Positions 1 through 8,843 of a stretch of 64,000 bases of DNA are shown here, in pieces. The stretch comes from an uncultured Sterolibacterium sp. (GTDB lineage Bacteria; Pseudomonadota; Gammaproteobacteria; Burkholderiales; Rhodocyclaceae): assembly GCA_903904605.1 (NCBI GenBank), contig CAIVDC010000017.1, forward strand, positions 51,521 to 115,520, in the 5' to 3' direction. The notes under the pieces are model-generated. The model saw only the letters and a list, made by a program, of their open reading frames with translations, was not told where the DNA came from and made no database searches. The first letter of the stretch is position 1. Each line of letters opens with the position of its first letter. The position numbers and the translations under genes were made by a program.

Positions 1-1266
1 GCAACGCTGCTCGGCAAGGACGCCGAGCATATCACCGGCAAAAGCGATGCCGAACTGCTTCCCGCGGAAGTCGCCGGGCGCCTGGAATGCTCAGACCGCC
101 AGATCGTCGGGGGTGCGGAGTCGGTGTGCGACGAGGTGATCATTTCGATGGACGGCGGGTCGATCCGCTGCCTATGGCTGAAGTTTCCTGTGCTGGACCC
201 CGGCGGCCTGAGCATTTCCATCGGTGCGATCGTGCTCGACATGTCCCGGCAGGACGCCGTCGCGGAAATGAGGCAATCCCTGGAAAGCCTGCGCCTGACC
301 AATCAGGAATTGCAGAAGACCCTGGTCAGCCTGGATCAAATGGCCAGCAGCGATTTGCTGACCGGCGCCTGGAACCGGAGACGGCTCGAAGAAGCCGTGG
401 CCAACGAGATGGATCGCCTGAGGCGTTATGATCACCCGCTGTGTCTGCTGATCATCGATATCGATTTCTTCAAGGGAATTAACGACGATTTCGGTCACGT
501 CGCCGGCGATCAAGTGCTGAAGCAGCTGGCGGCGGTGATTCAATCGACCCTTCGCGCCTCGGACTCCTTGACGCGCTGGGGAGGGGAAGAGTTCGTCGTG
601 CTCTGCCCCAACACCACGCTGTCGACGGTGGCGTTGCTGGCCGAACGGCTGCGCGAGAGGATCGCCAGGGCGGCATATCCTGTGGAAAGAAGTATTACGG
701 CGAGCATCGGCGCCGCCGAATGCCTGGCCGGGGAAAGCTGGGAACAGTGGTTCAAGCGAGCCGACGATGCGCTCTACCAGGCCAAGGCCGGCGGCCGCGA
801 CCAGGTCCGGATTGCGCCGGACGCACAGCAGCGACTGAAGGTCGGCGAGAATGTTTCGGCGAATTTCCTGCAGCTCTTTTGGCGCCCTGCCTACGAATGC
901 GGCCATGCCCTGATCGACGATCAGCACCGGCTTCTGTTCGGCGACGCCAACAAGATCCTCGGCGCGATCCTCTCCGCGCGTCCGGCCGACGAGGTCGCGG
1001 TGGAGATCGACATTCTGATTCGCGATGTTCTTCAGCACTTCGAGGACGAGGAAGCGATCATCACGGCGGCCGGCTTTCCCGGCTTGGCAGAACACGCCGA
1101 GATTCATCGCCGGCTGGTCGAAAAGGCGAGAGCCCTGGTCGGTCATTTTCAAGCCGGGACCTTGGCCATCGGCGAACTATTCCAGTTCCTGGCGCAAGAC
1201 CTGGTCGCCCGGCACATACTGGGGGCCGATCGGGAGTACTTTCCTCATCTGGATGCCCGGCACTAG
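1..1266 (+). CDS. Diguanylate cyclase with PAS and C-terminal hemerythrin domain (5'-partial)
   Basis: The reading frame is open from base 1, so the gene begins outside the window; 421 residues are visible. The first ~75 residues look like the end of a PAS sensor domain. A GGDEF domain follows, with GGEEF at nt 580-594 and an upstream R-A-S-D product-inhibition (I-site) motif, both as in active diguanylate cyclases that make c-di-GMP from two GTP. The last ~125 residues form a bacteriohemerythrin domain: the iron-ligand pattern is visible as H-x-L-I-D-D-Q-H, H-F-x-x-E, H-x3-H and H-x4-D. Hemerythrin domains bind O2 at a di-iron site, so oxygen- or redox-tuned c-di-GMP synthesis is a reasonable inference. 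The N-terminal sensor or membrane part is not visible. Confidence 0.9.
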   Translation, partial: ATLLGKDAEHITGKSDAELLPAEVAGRLECSDRQIVGGAESVCDEVIISMDGGSIRCLWLKFPVLDPGGLSISIGAIVLDMSRQDAVAEMRQSLESLRLTNQELQKTLVSLDQMASSDLLTGAWNRRRLEEAVANEMDRLRRYDHPLCLLIIDIDFFKGINDDFGHVAGDQVLKQLAAVIQSTLRASDSLTRWGGEEFVVLCPNTTLSTVALLAERLRERIARAAYPVERSITASIGAAECLAGESWEQWFKRADDALYQAKAGGRDQVRIAPDAQQRLKVGENVSANFLQLFWRPAYECGHALIDDQHRLLFGDANKILGAILSARPADEVAVEIDILIRDVLQHFEDEEAIITAAGFPGLAEHAEIHRRLVEKARALVGHFQAGTLAIGELFQFLAQDLVARHILGADREYFPHLDARH

Positions 1267-1678
1267 CCCCGGCGGAAATTATTTTCCGTCCAGACCTGCA
1301 ATAGATTGCGATTGGACGTATCCGGCGCTTCCGTCGACAAACCCGGGAATGTCGATCAACGCTGCGGAGGCGCTGGCTTTGTTGCGAGGGATGGGGACGC
1401 GAGTTCGGGCGCCTCCGGCCAGGCATGATTGCGCGGCCGCAGGCCATGTTCATCGTCCGGGCTCGGGCGGATCGGAATTGGCCTGGGAACAGGGTCATGT
1501 TATTATTCGCAATTAAAGTCAGGGCTGCAAAAGCTCTGCAGGCCCTGGGTAAGAGCACGGCAACACATCGGTTTCTAGGGGCTCTGCGGTGTTCCCGGTG
1601 TCCTGGCATGTCGCCGGATCGGAACAATTCAGCCTTCCCCGTTTTGCTCCATTTCTCAATGTCGCCTGGTAGCTTCGC
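1267..1678. other. Intergenic region with leader hairpin
   Basis: This 412-base stretch between the cyclase gene and ppiD contains no convincing gene. A promoter-like pair lies at 1478-1506. Just downstream, 1520-1547 holds an imperfect inverted repeat around CAGGGCTGCA / TGCAGGCCCTG that would form a hairpin near the 5' end of the transcript. ppiD is often preceded by hupB or tRNA genes in other proteobacteria; no tRNA-like fold was found here. Confidence 0.5.
1478..1506 (+). promoter_or_regulatory. Putative sigma70 promoter upstream of ppiD
   Basis: TTGGCC (1478-1483) and TATTAT (1501-1506) are separated by exactly 17 bases; they match the -35 and -10 consensus at 4/6 and 5/6 positions. 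The likely product is a ppiD transcript with a leader of about 165 nt that begins close to the hairpin at 1520-1547. It could instead serve a small RNA. Confidence 0.4.
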
Positions 1679-3583
1679 ATGTTTGAATACGTCCGCAACA
1701 ATCAAAAGCTCGTCCAACTTTTCCTCGCCCTGATCACCCTGCCCTTCGCCTTCTGGGGCGTCGAGTCCTACGTCCGCAATGCCGGAGTCGGCGATGACGT
1801 CGCCAGCGTCGGCGGCAGCAAGATCTCCCAGCAGGAATTGCAGAACGCCCTGCGCGAGCAGGAGACGCGGATGCGTGCCAGTCTCGGGAGCAACTACAAT
1901 CCGGCCATGTTCGACAACCCCGAGGTGCGGCGCGCCGTTCTCGAGTCGCTGGTCAACCAGCGCATGCTCGTGCTGCAAGCCAGAAAATCCGGTCTGATGA
2001 CGAGCGATGCCATGCTCGGGCAGATCATCCAGTCGGTCCCCGCCTTTGCCGAGAACGGCAAGTTTTCGCGGCAACTCTACGACGCCTATGTGGCGTCGCA
2101 AGGCCTGAGCCAGCCGGAGTTCGAGGCGCGCCTGCGTCAGGACATCAACCTGCAGCAACTCCTCGGCGCCGTTCGCGACGGCAGCGTTGCGGCCCGCCTG
2201 ACCGAAGACCGGTGGGTCGCCGCCTTGCAGGAGGAGCGTGAAGTGAGCGAGGCAGCGTATAAGCCCGAGCAGTTCACCGCAGAGGTGAAACTCGGTGCCG
2301 ATGCCGCCAAGAATTTTTATGACGCCAATCGCAAGGCCTTCGAGACGCCCGCGCGGGTCCGCGCAGAATATCTGGTGCTGAGCCAGGATAACCTGGCGGC
2401 GCAGATCACCGTGAGCGAGGATGAGATCAAGAACTGGTACCAGTCTCATGCCGACAGCTACAAGCAGAACGAGGAGCGCAAGGCCAGCCACATTCTGATC
2501 AAGGCCGCAAAGGATGCGCCGGCCGCCGAGGTTAAAGCGGCGCAGGCCAAGGCCGAAGGGATCCTGGCACAGTTGAAGAAGAGCCCCGGCGACTTTGCCA
2601 AGCTGGCCAGGCAGTATTCGCAGGATCCGGGCTCCGCCGAGAAGGGCGGCGACCTCGGCTGGTTTTCCCACGGCATGATGGTGAAGCCCTTCGAGGATGC
2701 GGCCTTCGGCTTGAAAGAGCATGAACTGAGCGGCGTCGTCCGCTCGGATTTCGGTTTCCACATCATCCGGCTGGACGGCATCAGGGCGGAGAAACTGAAG
2801 CCGCTCGATGACGTGAGCGCCGACATCAGTGCCGACCTGAAGCGTCAGGCTGCGATGAAGAAATACGCCGAGATGGCCGAAGCGTTCACCAATACCGTGT
2901 ACGAGCAGGCGGACAGCCTCAAGCCGGCGGCGGACAAGTTCAAGCTGACGATCCAGCAGAGCCCGTGGATCGTCAAGGGCGGGCAGGCCGCTGCTCCGCT
3001 CGACAACCCGAAGCTGCTCGCGGCCCTGTTTTCCGATGATGCGGTGAAGAACAAGCGCAACACCGAGGTGGTCGAGGTCGCCCCCAGCACGCTGGTCGGG
3101 GCGCATGTCCTGGAGTACAAGCCCTCGGAACTTCAGCCGCTGGAGACCGTGCGCAAAGCGATCGAGGAGCGCCTGACGCGCGAGGCGGCGGCCAAGCTCG
3201 CGCGTGCCGCCGGCGAGGCCGCCTTGGCCAAGCTAAGCCACGGCGACAAGGTCGATCTGTCCTGGGGACCGGTGCGGGCCGTTTCGCGCCTGAGCGCCTC
3301 CGGTCTCAGCTCCGACGCCTTGCGCGCCGTGTTCCACGCCGATGTCGCCAAGCTGCCGGCCTATGCCGGCGAAGCCGCGCCCGACGGCAGCTATTTCTTC
3401 TACCGCATATCCCAGGTGAAGCCTTTCGTCGCCGCCAAGGCACCGGACGATAAGATCAAGATGCTCCGCCAGCAGTACGAGAAAGTCATCAGCGACGAGG
3501 AGTTCTCGGCCTGGGTTGCCGCTTTGCGGCTGCGCTACCCGGTGGAGATCTCCAAGGAAGCGCTGGACACCAAGGATCGCTAG
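1679..3583 (+). CDS. ppiD: PpiD-type membrane-anchored peptidyl-prolyl isomerase/chaperone
   Basis: At 634 residues it has the usual PpiD length. A short cytoplasmic N-terminus ([10 protein letters not shown]) is followed by one membrane segment at about residues 13-32 and a SurA-N-like chaperone region (~35-200). A parvulin PpiC domain lies at ~260-360, visible as [30 protein letters not shown] and [10 protein letters not shown]. PpiD sits at the SecYEG translocon and helps newly exported periplasmic and outer-membrane proteins fold. The parvulin domain here is well preserved. The gene converges on fabI and the two stop codons interlock (TAG at 3581-3583, the fabI stop at 3580-3582). Confidence 0.95.
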   Translation: MFEYVRNNQKLVQLFLALITLPFAFWGVESYVRNAGVGDDVASVGGSKISQQELQNALREQETRMRASLGSNYNPAMFDNPEVRRAVLESLVNQRMLVLQARKSGLMTSDAMLGQIIQSVPAFAENGKFSRQLYDAYVASQGLSQPEFEARLRQDINLQQLLGAVRDGSVAARLTEDRWVAALQEEREVSEAAYKPEQFTAEVKLGADAAKNFYDANRKAFETPARVRAEYLVLSQDNLAAQITVSEDEIKNWYQSHADSYKQNEERKASHILIKAAKDAPAAEVKAAQAKAEGILAQLKKSPGDFAKLARQYSQDPGSAEKGGDLGWFSHGMMVKPFEDAAFGLKEHELSGVVRSDFGFHIIRLDGIRAEKLKPLDDVSADISADLKRQAAMKKYAEMAEAFTNTVYEQADSLKPAADKFKLTIQQSPWIVKGGQAAAPLDNPKLLAALFSDDAVKNKRNTEVVEVAPSTLVGAHVLEYKPSELQPLETVRKAIEERLTREAAAKLARAAGEAALAKLSHGDKVDLSWGPVRAVSRLSASGLSSDALRAVFHADVAKLPAYAGEAAPDGSYFFYRISQVKPFVAAKAPDDKIKMLRQQYEKVISDEEFSAWVAALRLRYPVEISKEALDTKDR

Positions 3584-4368
3584 CCGGGTGCGTGGGCCAG
3601 CGTCGTGGTGTTGAAGCCGGCGTCGACGTACATGATCTCGCCGGTGACGGCGCTGGCAAGGTCGGAGCAGAGGAAGGCGGCGACGTTGCCGACTTCCTCG
3701 ATGGTGACGTTGCGGCGCAAGGGCGCGTTTTGCGAATTGATGGACAGGAGCTTGCCGAAATTGGCGATGCCGGCGGCCGCCAGGGTCTTGATCGGACCTG
3801 CGGAGATGGCATTGACGCGCGTTCCCTCGGGGCCGAGACAGGTGGCCAGATAGCGCACCGAGGATTCCAGACTGGCCTTGGCCAGGCCCATCACGTTGTA
3901 ATAGGGGACGGTGCGCACCGCGCCCAGGTAGGTCAGCGCCAGTAGCGCTCCGTTACGGCCTTTCATCAGCGGCCGCGCGCCTTTGGCCAGGGCGGGAAAA
4001 CTGTAGGCGGAAACCTCGTGGGCGATGCGGAAGGACTCGCGCGTAAGCCCGGAGAGGAAATCGCCCTCGAGCGCCTCGTTGGGCGCGTAGGCGATCGAAT
4101 GCACCAGGCTGTCCAGTCCGCCCCACTGCTTGCCGATGGCGGCGAACAGGGCATCGATCTGGGCATCGTCGGCGACGTCGCAAGCGTAGATCAGTTGGCT
4201 GTCGAACTCCGCCGCGAGCTTGGCGACGCGTTCCAGGACACGCTCGTTCTGGTAGGTGAAGGCGAGTTCCGCGCCTTCGCGGTGCATGGCCTTGGCGATG
4301 CCATAGGCGATCGAACGGTTGGAAAGCAGGCCCGTGATCAGAATGCGCTTGCCGGTCAAAAAACCCAT
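3580..4368 (-). CDS. fabI: Enoyl-[acyl-carrier-protein] reductase FabI
   Basis: The 262-residue protein is a short-chain dehydrogenase fold enzyme that performs the last, NADH-dependent reduction of each fatty-acid elongation cycle. Visible features are the FabI-type divergent nucleotide motif near the N-terminus ([15 protein letters not shown]), the catalytic Y-x6-K in [11 protein letters not shown], and the C-terminal [11 protein letters not shown]. The start at 4368 gives the standard N-terminus [13 protein letters not shown]. The gene stands alone on the minus strand and ends tail-to-tail with ppiD. Confidence 0.97.
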   Translation of the reverse strand: MGFLTGKRILITGLLSNRSIAYGIAKAMHREGAELAFTYQNERVLERVAKLAAEFDSQLIYACDVADDAQIDALFAAIGKQWGGLDSLVHSIAYAPNEALEGDFLSGLTRESFRIAHEVSAYSFPALAKGARPLMKGRNGALLALTYLGAVRTVPYYNVMGLAKASLESSVRYLATCLGPEGTRVNAISAGPIKTLAAAGIANFGKLLSINSQNAPLRRNVTIEEVGNVAAFLCSDLASAVTGEIMYVDAGFNTTTLAHAPG

Positions 4369-4488
4369 CGTTCTTCCCTAGGTGAAATTTTCGCGATTAT
4401 AGCGGATCGTCGCGAGACACGTTGATGCCATGTCCCCGGCCAGGGTAAACGCAAAGCGAGATCGCGTGCGGATTGTTCGACGGAAGCC

Positions 4489-4537
4489 TTGACGACGACC
4501 CATCTCCGGCCATCGCTTGGCGGCCGGGCGTCGTCAA
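4489..4537 (-). terminator. Inverted repeat overlapping the end of the mtfA-like gene
   Basis: Outer arms TTGACGACG (4489-4497) and CGTCGTCAA (4529-4537) enclose inner arms CCGGCC and GGCCGG. The structure spans the TGA stop of the mtfA-like gene and would form a strong GC-rich hairpin. There is no clear U-tract, so a Rho-independent terminator is plausible but not certain. Confidence 0.45.
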
Positions 4538-5277
4538 TGTCCCGGATCCTGACGGTAAAACAGCCGCAATTGCTCGTATACGTCCGGATACTGATCGTGG
4601 AGCAGACTGGGGTTCTCGAAGAAGGCCTCGCTCATGACCGCGAAGAACTCGGCCGGCGATTCCGCGCCATAGGGGTCGAGCACCGTCTCCTCCCGGCTAT
4701 CGACGCACGCGCGGAAGTCCTCGAAGGCGGCCGCGAAGGCGCCGATCCACAGGCGCCGCGACATGCCCGGATGCAGCGGCGGCAGACCGTCGGCCGGGCC
4801 GCTTTTCATGTCGAGCTTGTGGGCGAATTCGTGGATGACGATGTTGATCCCGCCGGCCTCGTCGGCTTCGTCGAACCAGGACAGCAGGACCGGTCCTCCT
4901 TCCCAGGCTTCTCCCAGCACCGTGTCGTCGTACTCATGGACGAAGCCGGCGTCGTCCATGACCTGTCGGGGAATCACGAAGTCGCCGGGATAAACGACGA
5001 TGCCGAGCCAGCCGCGGTACCAGTCGAGACCGAGCTTGAGCACCGGCAGGCAGGCCTGCAGGGCGATGGAAAGCTGGACGGCCTCGGTCAGGACCAGACC
5101 CCGGGCGCCATGCCATTCCTTTTCAGCGATCAACTCCAGGGCCAGTTGGCGCAACCGCACCCGCTCCTCCGGAGCAAGATGGCCGAGAAAGGGCAGGCCG
5201 GACTCGACCTGCCGCCAGCGCTCCTGTGCAATCCTGACCGCGGGGCCGCGCCAGCGTCTGAACAGGCCGCGGATCAT
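4534..5277 (-). CDS. mtfA: M90-family zinc peptidase, MtfA-like
   Basis: This 247-residue protein carries the zinc-peptidase motif HEFAH in NIVIHEFAHKLDM (residues ~149-153) and a downstream third-ligand region SPAEFFAVMSEAFFE, as in MtfA (YeeI). In Escherichia coli MtfA binds and inactivates the repressor Mlc (DgsA) and has aminopeptidase activity; no Mlc partner is visible here, so only the peptidase family is firm. The ATG at 5277 overlaps the stop of the upstream EamA gene as ATGA, which supports this start and co-transcription. A hairpin covers the stop codon. Confidence 0.88.
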   Translation of the reverse strand: MIRGLFRRWRGPAVRIAQERWRQVESGLPFLGHLAPEERVRLRQLALELIAEKEWHGARGLVLTEAVQLSIALQACLPVLKLGLDWYRGWLGIVVYPGDFVIPRQVMDDAGFVHEYDDTVLGEAWEGGPVLLSWFDEADEAGGINIVIHEFAHKLDMKSGPADGLPPLHPGMSRRLWIGAFAAAFEDFRACVDSREETVLDPYGAESPAEFFAVMSEAFFENPSLLHDQYPDVYEQLRLFYRQDPGH

Positions 5278-6203
5278 GGCATCCCGGGGTGCCAGCGGCG
5301 CGAAGTGGTGAGATAGACGCCCGAGAGTATCAGCAGGATGCCGACCAGATGGTACAGGCCGGGCCTCTCCCCGAGAAACATGATCGACAGCAGGGTGCCG
5401 AATGCCGGCATCAGATTCATGAACAGGCCGGCCTTGTTGCTGCCGACCTCCGCGACCGCCCGGTTCCAGAAGATGAAACCCAGCAGCGCCGGGAACAGGC
5501 CGGCATAGGCGATGGCCGAGTAGGCGGCCAGGCTCGGTTTGATGGTCTGGCCGCCGGCGATTTCCCACGCGTAAAAGGGCGCCAGACCGAGGATGCCGGC
5601 TGCGCAGATGGCGGCGAGAAAGGCCAGCGGGTGCAGCCCTTCGGGCCGCCGGGCGAGCAGCACGGTGTACAGTGCCCAACTGAACATGGCGGCCAGCACC
5701 CAGAGATCGCCGGGGTTGGGGCGCAACTCGATGAGCAGCGACGGCTCGCCGTGGGACACGATGGCGAGCACGCCGAAGAGCGAGATCACGACCCCGAGCC
5801 ACTCGCCGAGACGCAGCCCCTTGCCGAGCAGGGCCCAGGAGAGTGCGATGATCATGATCGGCGTGGCGGAAGCGAGGAGCGCGCCGTTGGTTGCCGTGGT
5901 CAGGGACAGGCCGGTGTAGGTGAGGGCATTGTGGCAGGCGCCGCCGCACAAGCCGAGCAGCGTCAGTATCCGCCAATGCCTGGCCAGGTCCCGCCACTGC
6001 GAGCGGACATGGGGCCAGGCCCAGGGCAGCAGGCAGATCAAGGCGATCATCCAGCGCCAGAAGCTCAGGGCGATCGGGGGCACCTCGCCGCGGATGCCGC
6101 GTCCGACGACCCAGTTGCCAGACCAGAACAGGACTGTGAGCAGGAGAAGGATGTAGGCCAGGGCGTGGCCCTGCAGTTTGGGCGAGTCTTCTTCTTTGCG
6201 CAT
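5274..6203 (-). CDS. EamA/DMT-family transporter
   Basis: The 309-residue protein consists of about ten hydrophobic segments arranged as two EamA repeats, for example ALAYILLLLTVLFWSGNWVVG at the start and LGERPGLYHLVGILLILSG near the end. Family members export or import small metabolites such as amino acids and nucleobases; the substrate cannot be read from sequence. It overlaps the mtfA-like gene by four bases. It begins 63 bases after the last U32 gene of the amine dehydrogenase operon on the same strand, so read-through is possible, but no functional link can be shown. Confidence 0.88.
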   Translation of the reverse strand: MRKEEDSPKLQGHALAYILLLLTVLFWSGNWVVGRGIRGEVPPIALSFWRWMIALICLLPWAWPHVRSQWRDLARHWRILTLLGLCGGACHNALTYTGLSLTTATNGALLASATPIMIIALSWALLGKGLRLGEWLGVVISLFGVLAIVSHGEPSLLIELRPNPGDLWVLAAMFSWALYTVLLARRPEGLHPLAFLAAICAAGILGLAPFYAWEIAGGQTIKPSLAAYSAIAYAGLFPALLGFIFWNRAVAEVGSNKAGLFMNLMPAFGTLLSIMFLGERPGLYHLVGILLILSGVYLTTSRRWHPGMP

Positions 6204-6266
6204 CGCTGACGACCATTTTGTCCGGACACTATGCGATTGCGGGGGAAATGTCCAATGGCCGGACGG

Positions 6267-7301
6267 TCAGGCCGCGCTCTCCGGCACCACCTCGGGGTAG
6301 TAACACATGTGACCCGTCGCGCAATGTTCGGGACTGTTGCGCAGGCCGCGCGCGAATTCCCCGACCGCTGCGCTGTCCTCGCCGGCCAGTGCCCGGTCCA
6401 GGGTCTGCCGGACCATGCCCAAGCTGGCCAGCTTGCGCGCAGTGGCGCCTTCGCGGCCGGCGATCTTGATCGCCGCGATGCCCGCGCTTAACAGGGCCGG
6501 GATGGCGCACAGCCCGCAAGGCCCCCAGGGCAGTCCCTGGGGCGTCAGCGAGAAGCCGTTGGAGAAGCGGTACCACAGCCATTTCTTGTAGGCCACCTCG
6601 TTCTCCTGCAAGCGGCGTTCTTCATCGCCGTTCAAGGCGCGGCCGTCTCGCCGGTAGTAGCGGGTTTCATAATTGTCGAGGCAGATCGGGCCGCCCAGCT
6701 TGCCCGGCAGATGGATGGTGTGGCAGACGCCTTCCTCGAAGACGCAGCCGTCGTTCTGCATGAACACCTCGAATTCGATTTCCGGCGTCGCCTTGGCCAT
6801 GGCCGTCGCTTCGGCAATGCTGACGTCGCGCGGCAGGATGATGCGCCTGACGCCGAGGTCCAGGTAGAAGCGGGCCGCCTCGCTGTTGCGGCAGGATGCG
6901 ACGGAACTCAGGTGCAGGCGGTAGCCGGGCAGGGCTTCGACCAGGGCCATGATCAGGCCGATGTCGCCGACGATCAGCGCATCGCCGCCGAGGTCGCGGA
7001 AACGCCGGGCGATGTCCGCCAGGGCGACGATCTGCTGCGCGGTGTAGTGCTGGGCATTGAGCACCAGCGACATCCTGCCGCCCCCTTCGTGCGCCAGGCG
7101 CACTGCGGTGCCCAGGTCCTCGTAGCTTTCCAGGTTGCCGAAGATGCGCCGGTTGGCGTTGGCGGTCTTGAAGTTATCCACCCATAGCCGCGGCAGGATG
7201 CCGCAGTAGAACTCGCTGGCGCCTGCGGCGGCGAGCGGCTCGACTTCGGCGACGCGGCTGACCGGCGTGACGATGTTCACGAGCGGCCCCTCATTGACCA
7301 T
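6267..7301 (-). CDS. U32-family protein, UbiU-like, last core gene of the qhp operon
   Basis: The 344-residue protein has the U32 TIM-barrel-type sequence (AAGASEFYCG, LHLSSVASCRN) and a variant of the U32 signature, E-V-F-M-Q-N-D-G-C-x6-C (C186, C193), followed by C207 and C262/C265. UbiU binds a 4Fe-4S cluster through four cysteines whose first two have the same x6 spacing, so a cluster is inferred. Despite the old 'peptidase U32' label, characterised members (UbiU/UbiV, RlhA, TrhP) carry out O2-independent hydroxylations. The start at 7301 overlaps the previous U32 gene by 11 bases. Its place in a qhp operon lacking qhpG suggests a role in CTQ formation rather than in ubiquinone synthesis; the function is unproven. 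Extra cysteines near the C-terminus (C327, C333) are notable. Confidence 0.85.
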   Translation of the reverse strand: MVNEGPLVNIVTPVSRVAEVEPLAAAGASEFYCGILPRLWVDNFKTANANRRIFGNLESYEDLGTAVRLAHEGGGRMSLVLNAQHYTAQQIVALADIARRFRDLGGDALIVGDIGLIMALVEALPGYRLHLSSVASCRNSEAARFYLDLGVRRIILPRDVSIAEATAMAKATPEIEFEVFMQNDGCVFEEGVCHTIHLPGKLGGPICLDNYETRYYRRDGRALNGDEERRLQENEVAYKKWLWYRFSNGFSLTPQGLPWGPCGLCAIPALLSAGIAAIKIAGREGATARKLASLGMVRQTLDRALAGEDSAAVGEFARGLRNSPEHCATGHMCYYPEVVPESAA

Positions 7302-8157
7302 TCACCACGATGCGCGTGAGCCAGCCCTGCGCCACCGCTTCCGCGGCAGAGGCCGACATGGCGCGGCTGTGACGGTAGAACAGGGTGTTGCCGCGCTGGC
7401 TGGTCGGAAGGTCGGCCGCCTTGCCCGGCCGCTCGATGGTCGCGGCGTAGCTCAGGCATTCGCGCTGGCATTCCCGGCCCGGTGCGTAACGCTGGGTCGG
7501 TGCCACGGACAGCGAGCCGATCTTGCACAGCCGGCCCTTGGTGACATAGGCGTAGGGCGCGTGCAAGGCGGCGCTGATGCCGAGGCCGCAGAATACCTGC
7601 GGCCGGGCGTAGGGCGGCAGATCGAGTTCGATGCGGGCGATGGCCAGCTTGTCGAGCAGGGCGCGGAAGGAGCGCCCGCCGAGGCCGTGCGGATAGAGAT
7701 CGGCCCAGACGGCGTTGTCCAGGCGCGGGTCCTTGATCATCTTGCACAGCAGCCGTCCGGCGGCCAGATGCAGATGAGGAAATTCGCGCCGGGCGAAGCT
7801 GGCCACACCCCAGTCATTGACGATCAGTTCGGCTCCTTCCGGCAGCAGCGGAAGGATCTCGCGCAGCCGGTCGATGACCCCGTCGCAGGCGATCGGCGTT
7901 TGCAGGCTGAGGCGGCAGCCGGCCTCCTCGACCAGACGCAGCGCGCGTTCGAGAACCGTCGCGACGGGCAGCAGGAACTCGCAAAATTCGCTGCCGAAAT
8001 AATAGTGCTGCGGCGCGATGCCGGCGAGCAGGGCGGCGAGTGGATCGTCCTCGCCGAGCACCTCCTGCCAGGGCGTCGAGCGGCCCGCCGGGGCTTCTAC
8101 CCAGCGTTTCAGGTCGGCATAGCTGTCCACCGCGACGGCGGCCTCCAATCCGTTCAT
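7291..8157 (-). CDS. U32-family protein, UbiV-like, in the qhp operon
   Basis: The 288-residue protein is a short U32 homologue. Four cysteines fit the UbiV arrangement: C59 in YFGSEFCEF, then C211, C230 and C234 (C-x18-C-x3-C; E. coli UbiV has C-x12-C-x3-C). In UbiV these hold a 4Fe-4S cluster and the protein works only as a heterodimer with UbiU, which matches the next gene. The ATG at 8157 overlaps the qhpE stop as ATGA, so translational coupling to the CTQ-maturation genes is likely. It does not start with the typical UbiV N-terminus, suggesting a divergent subfamily. Alternatives are a displaced ubiquinone hydroxylase or an unknown modification enzyme. Confidence 0.85.
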   Translation of the reverse strand: MNGLEAAVAVDSYADLKRWVEAPAGRSTPWQEVLGEDDPLAALLAGIAPQHYYFGSEFCEFLLPVATVLERALRLVEEAGCRLSLQTPIACDGVIDRLREILPLLPEGAELIVNDWGVASFARREFPHLHLAAGRLLCKMIKDPRLDNAVWADLYPHGLGGRSFRALLDKLAIARIELDLPPYARPQVFCGLGISAALHAPYAYVTKGRLCKIGSLSVAPTQRYAPGRECQRECLSYAATIERPGKAADLPTSQRGNTLFYRHSRAMSASAAEAVAQGWLTRIVVNGQ

Positions 8158-8843
8158 GCGCGCCGCCGTTCCGGTCCGTGGTAGCGGGCCTCTGCCCTGA
8201 GCTTCACCGGCACGGCATTCGCCGCCATACCCTGGCAGAGCAGTCGACTGACCCGCGCGGAGAGGCGTGCCGCCGCGAAGCTTGCGCCGCTGGCGCTCGC
8301 ATCGCCGGGAACCGCGCAGGGATGGGCGCCGAAATCGGCGTTGGCGCCGCCCAGCCAGGAAATCTCCGTCTCGGCGCAGCGGGCGTCGCCGCTCACCGCA
8401 ATGCATTGTGGGTAGGCGGCGGGAAACACCGGTGCGCCGCGCGCCGGCGCCGAAGCCACGAGGATGACGCCGGCAGCCGCGGCGCGCTCGCAGGCCAGGC
8501 GCAAGCCGGCATCGGCGCGGCGCACGCCGAGGCTGATATTGATCAAGGCGGCGCCGTCATCGACCAGCCAATTGATGGCGGCAGCGACCTGCGCCGGCGA
8601 ACTGGTCCGCGTTCCGGCAAAGACCTGGGCCGAGAGCAGGCCGATGTCGCCGCCCAGCTCCTTGATCAGGCGGGCGATTTGCGAGCCGTGTCCCAGCCGG
8701 TCGTCGCCGCTTTCAGTGCAGCGGATGCCGCCGTCGTCGCCGGCGGCGAAGCTGCGCGCCGCGACGACGCCCGGCAGGCCGAGGGCGCCGCCGCTGTCGA
8801 CGATGCCGACGAGAAGAGTGCTGCCGACGGCGGCGCCGTTCAT
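8154..8843 (-). CDS. qhpE: QhpE, subtilisin-like protease for the QhpC leader
   Basis: A compact 229-residue S8 (subtilase) serine protease with the catalytic triad visible: D16 in GIVDSGG, H52 in GHGSQIA and S188 in SGASFAAA. Between H and S lie the substrate-strand and oxyanion region (ALINISLG). It has no signal peptide, as expected for a cytoplasmic maturation protease. Known QhpE removes the leader peptide of the crosslinked QhpC precursor before or during export. It overlaps qhpF upstream and the UbiV-like gene downstream by four bases each, placing it in the centre of the maturation half of the operon. Confidence 0.92.
   Translation of the reverse strand: MNGAAVGSTLLVGIVDSGGALGLPGVVAARSFAAGDDGGIRCTESGDDRLGHGSQIARLIKELGGDIGLLSAQVFAGTRTSSPAQVAAAINWLVDDGAALINISLGVRRADAGLRLACERAAAAGVILVASAPARGAPVFPAAYPQCIAVSGDARCAETEISWLGGANADFGAHPCAVPGDASASGASFAAARLSARVSRLLCQGMAANAVPVKLRAEARYHGPERRRA

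Noticed and set aside
1267-1678. tRNA gene upstream of ppiD
   Set aside because: No acceptor stem, TTCGA loop or anticodon arm could be built; only a single imperfect hairpin is present.
1061-3106. Long minus-strand open frame of 681 codons opposite ppiD
   Set aside because: It is a shadow of ppiD with no family features, extends into non-coding sequence, and the plus-strand ppiD domains are unambiguous.
6267-8157. Reading the U32 pair as collagenase-type peptidases
   Set aside because: The family name is historical. The cysteine sets match the 4Fe-4S ligands of hydroxylase-type U32 proteins, and no protease catalytic residues are evident.
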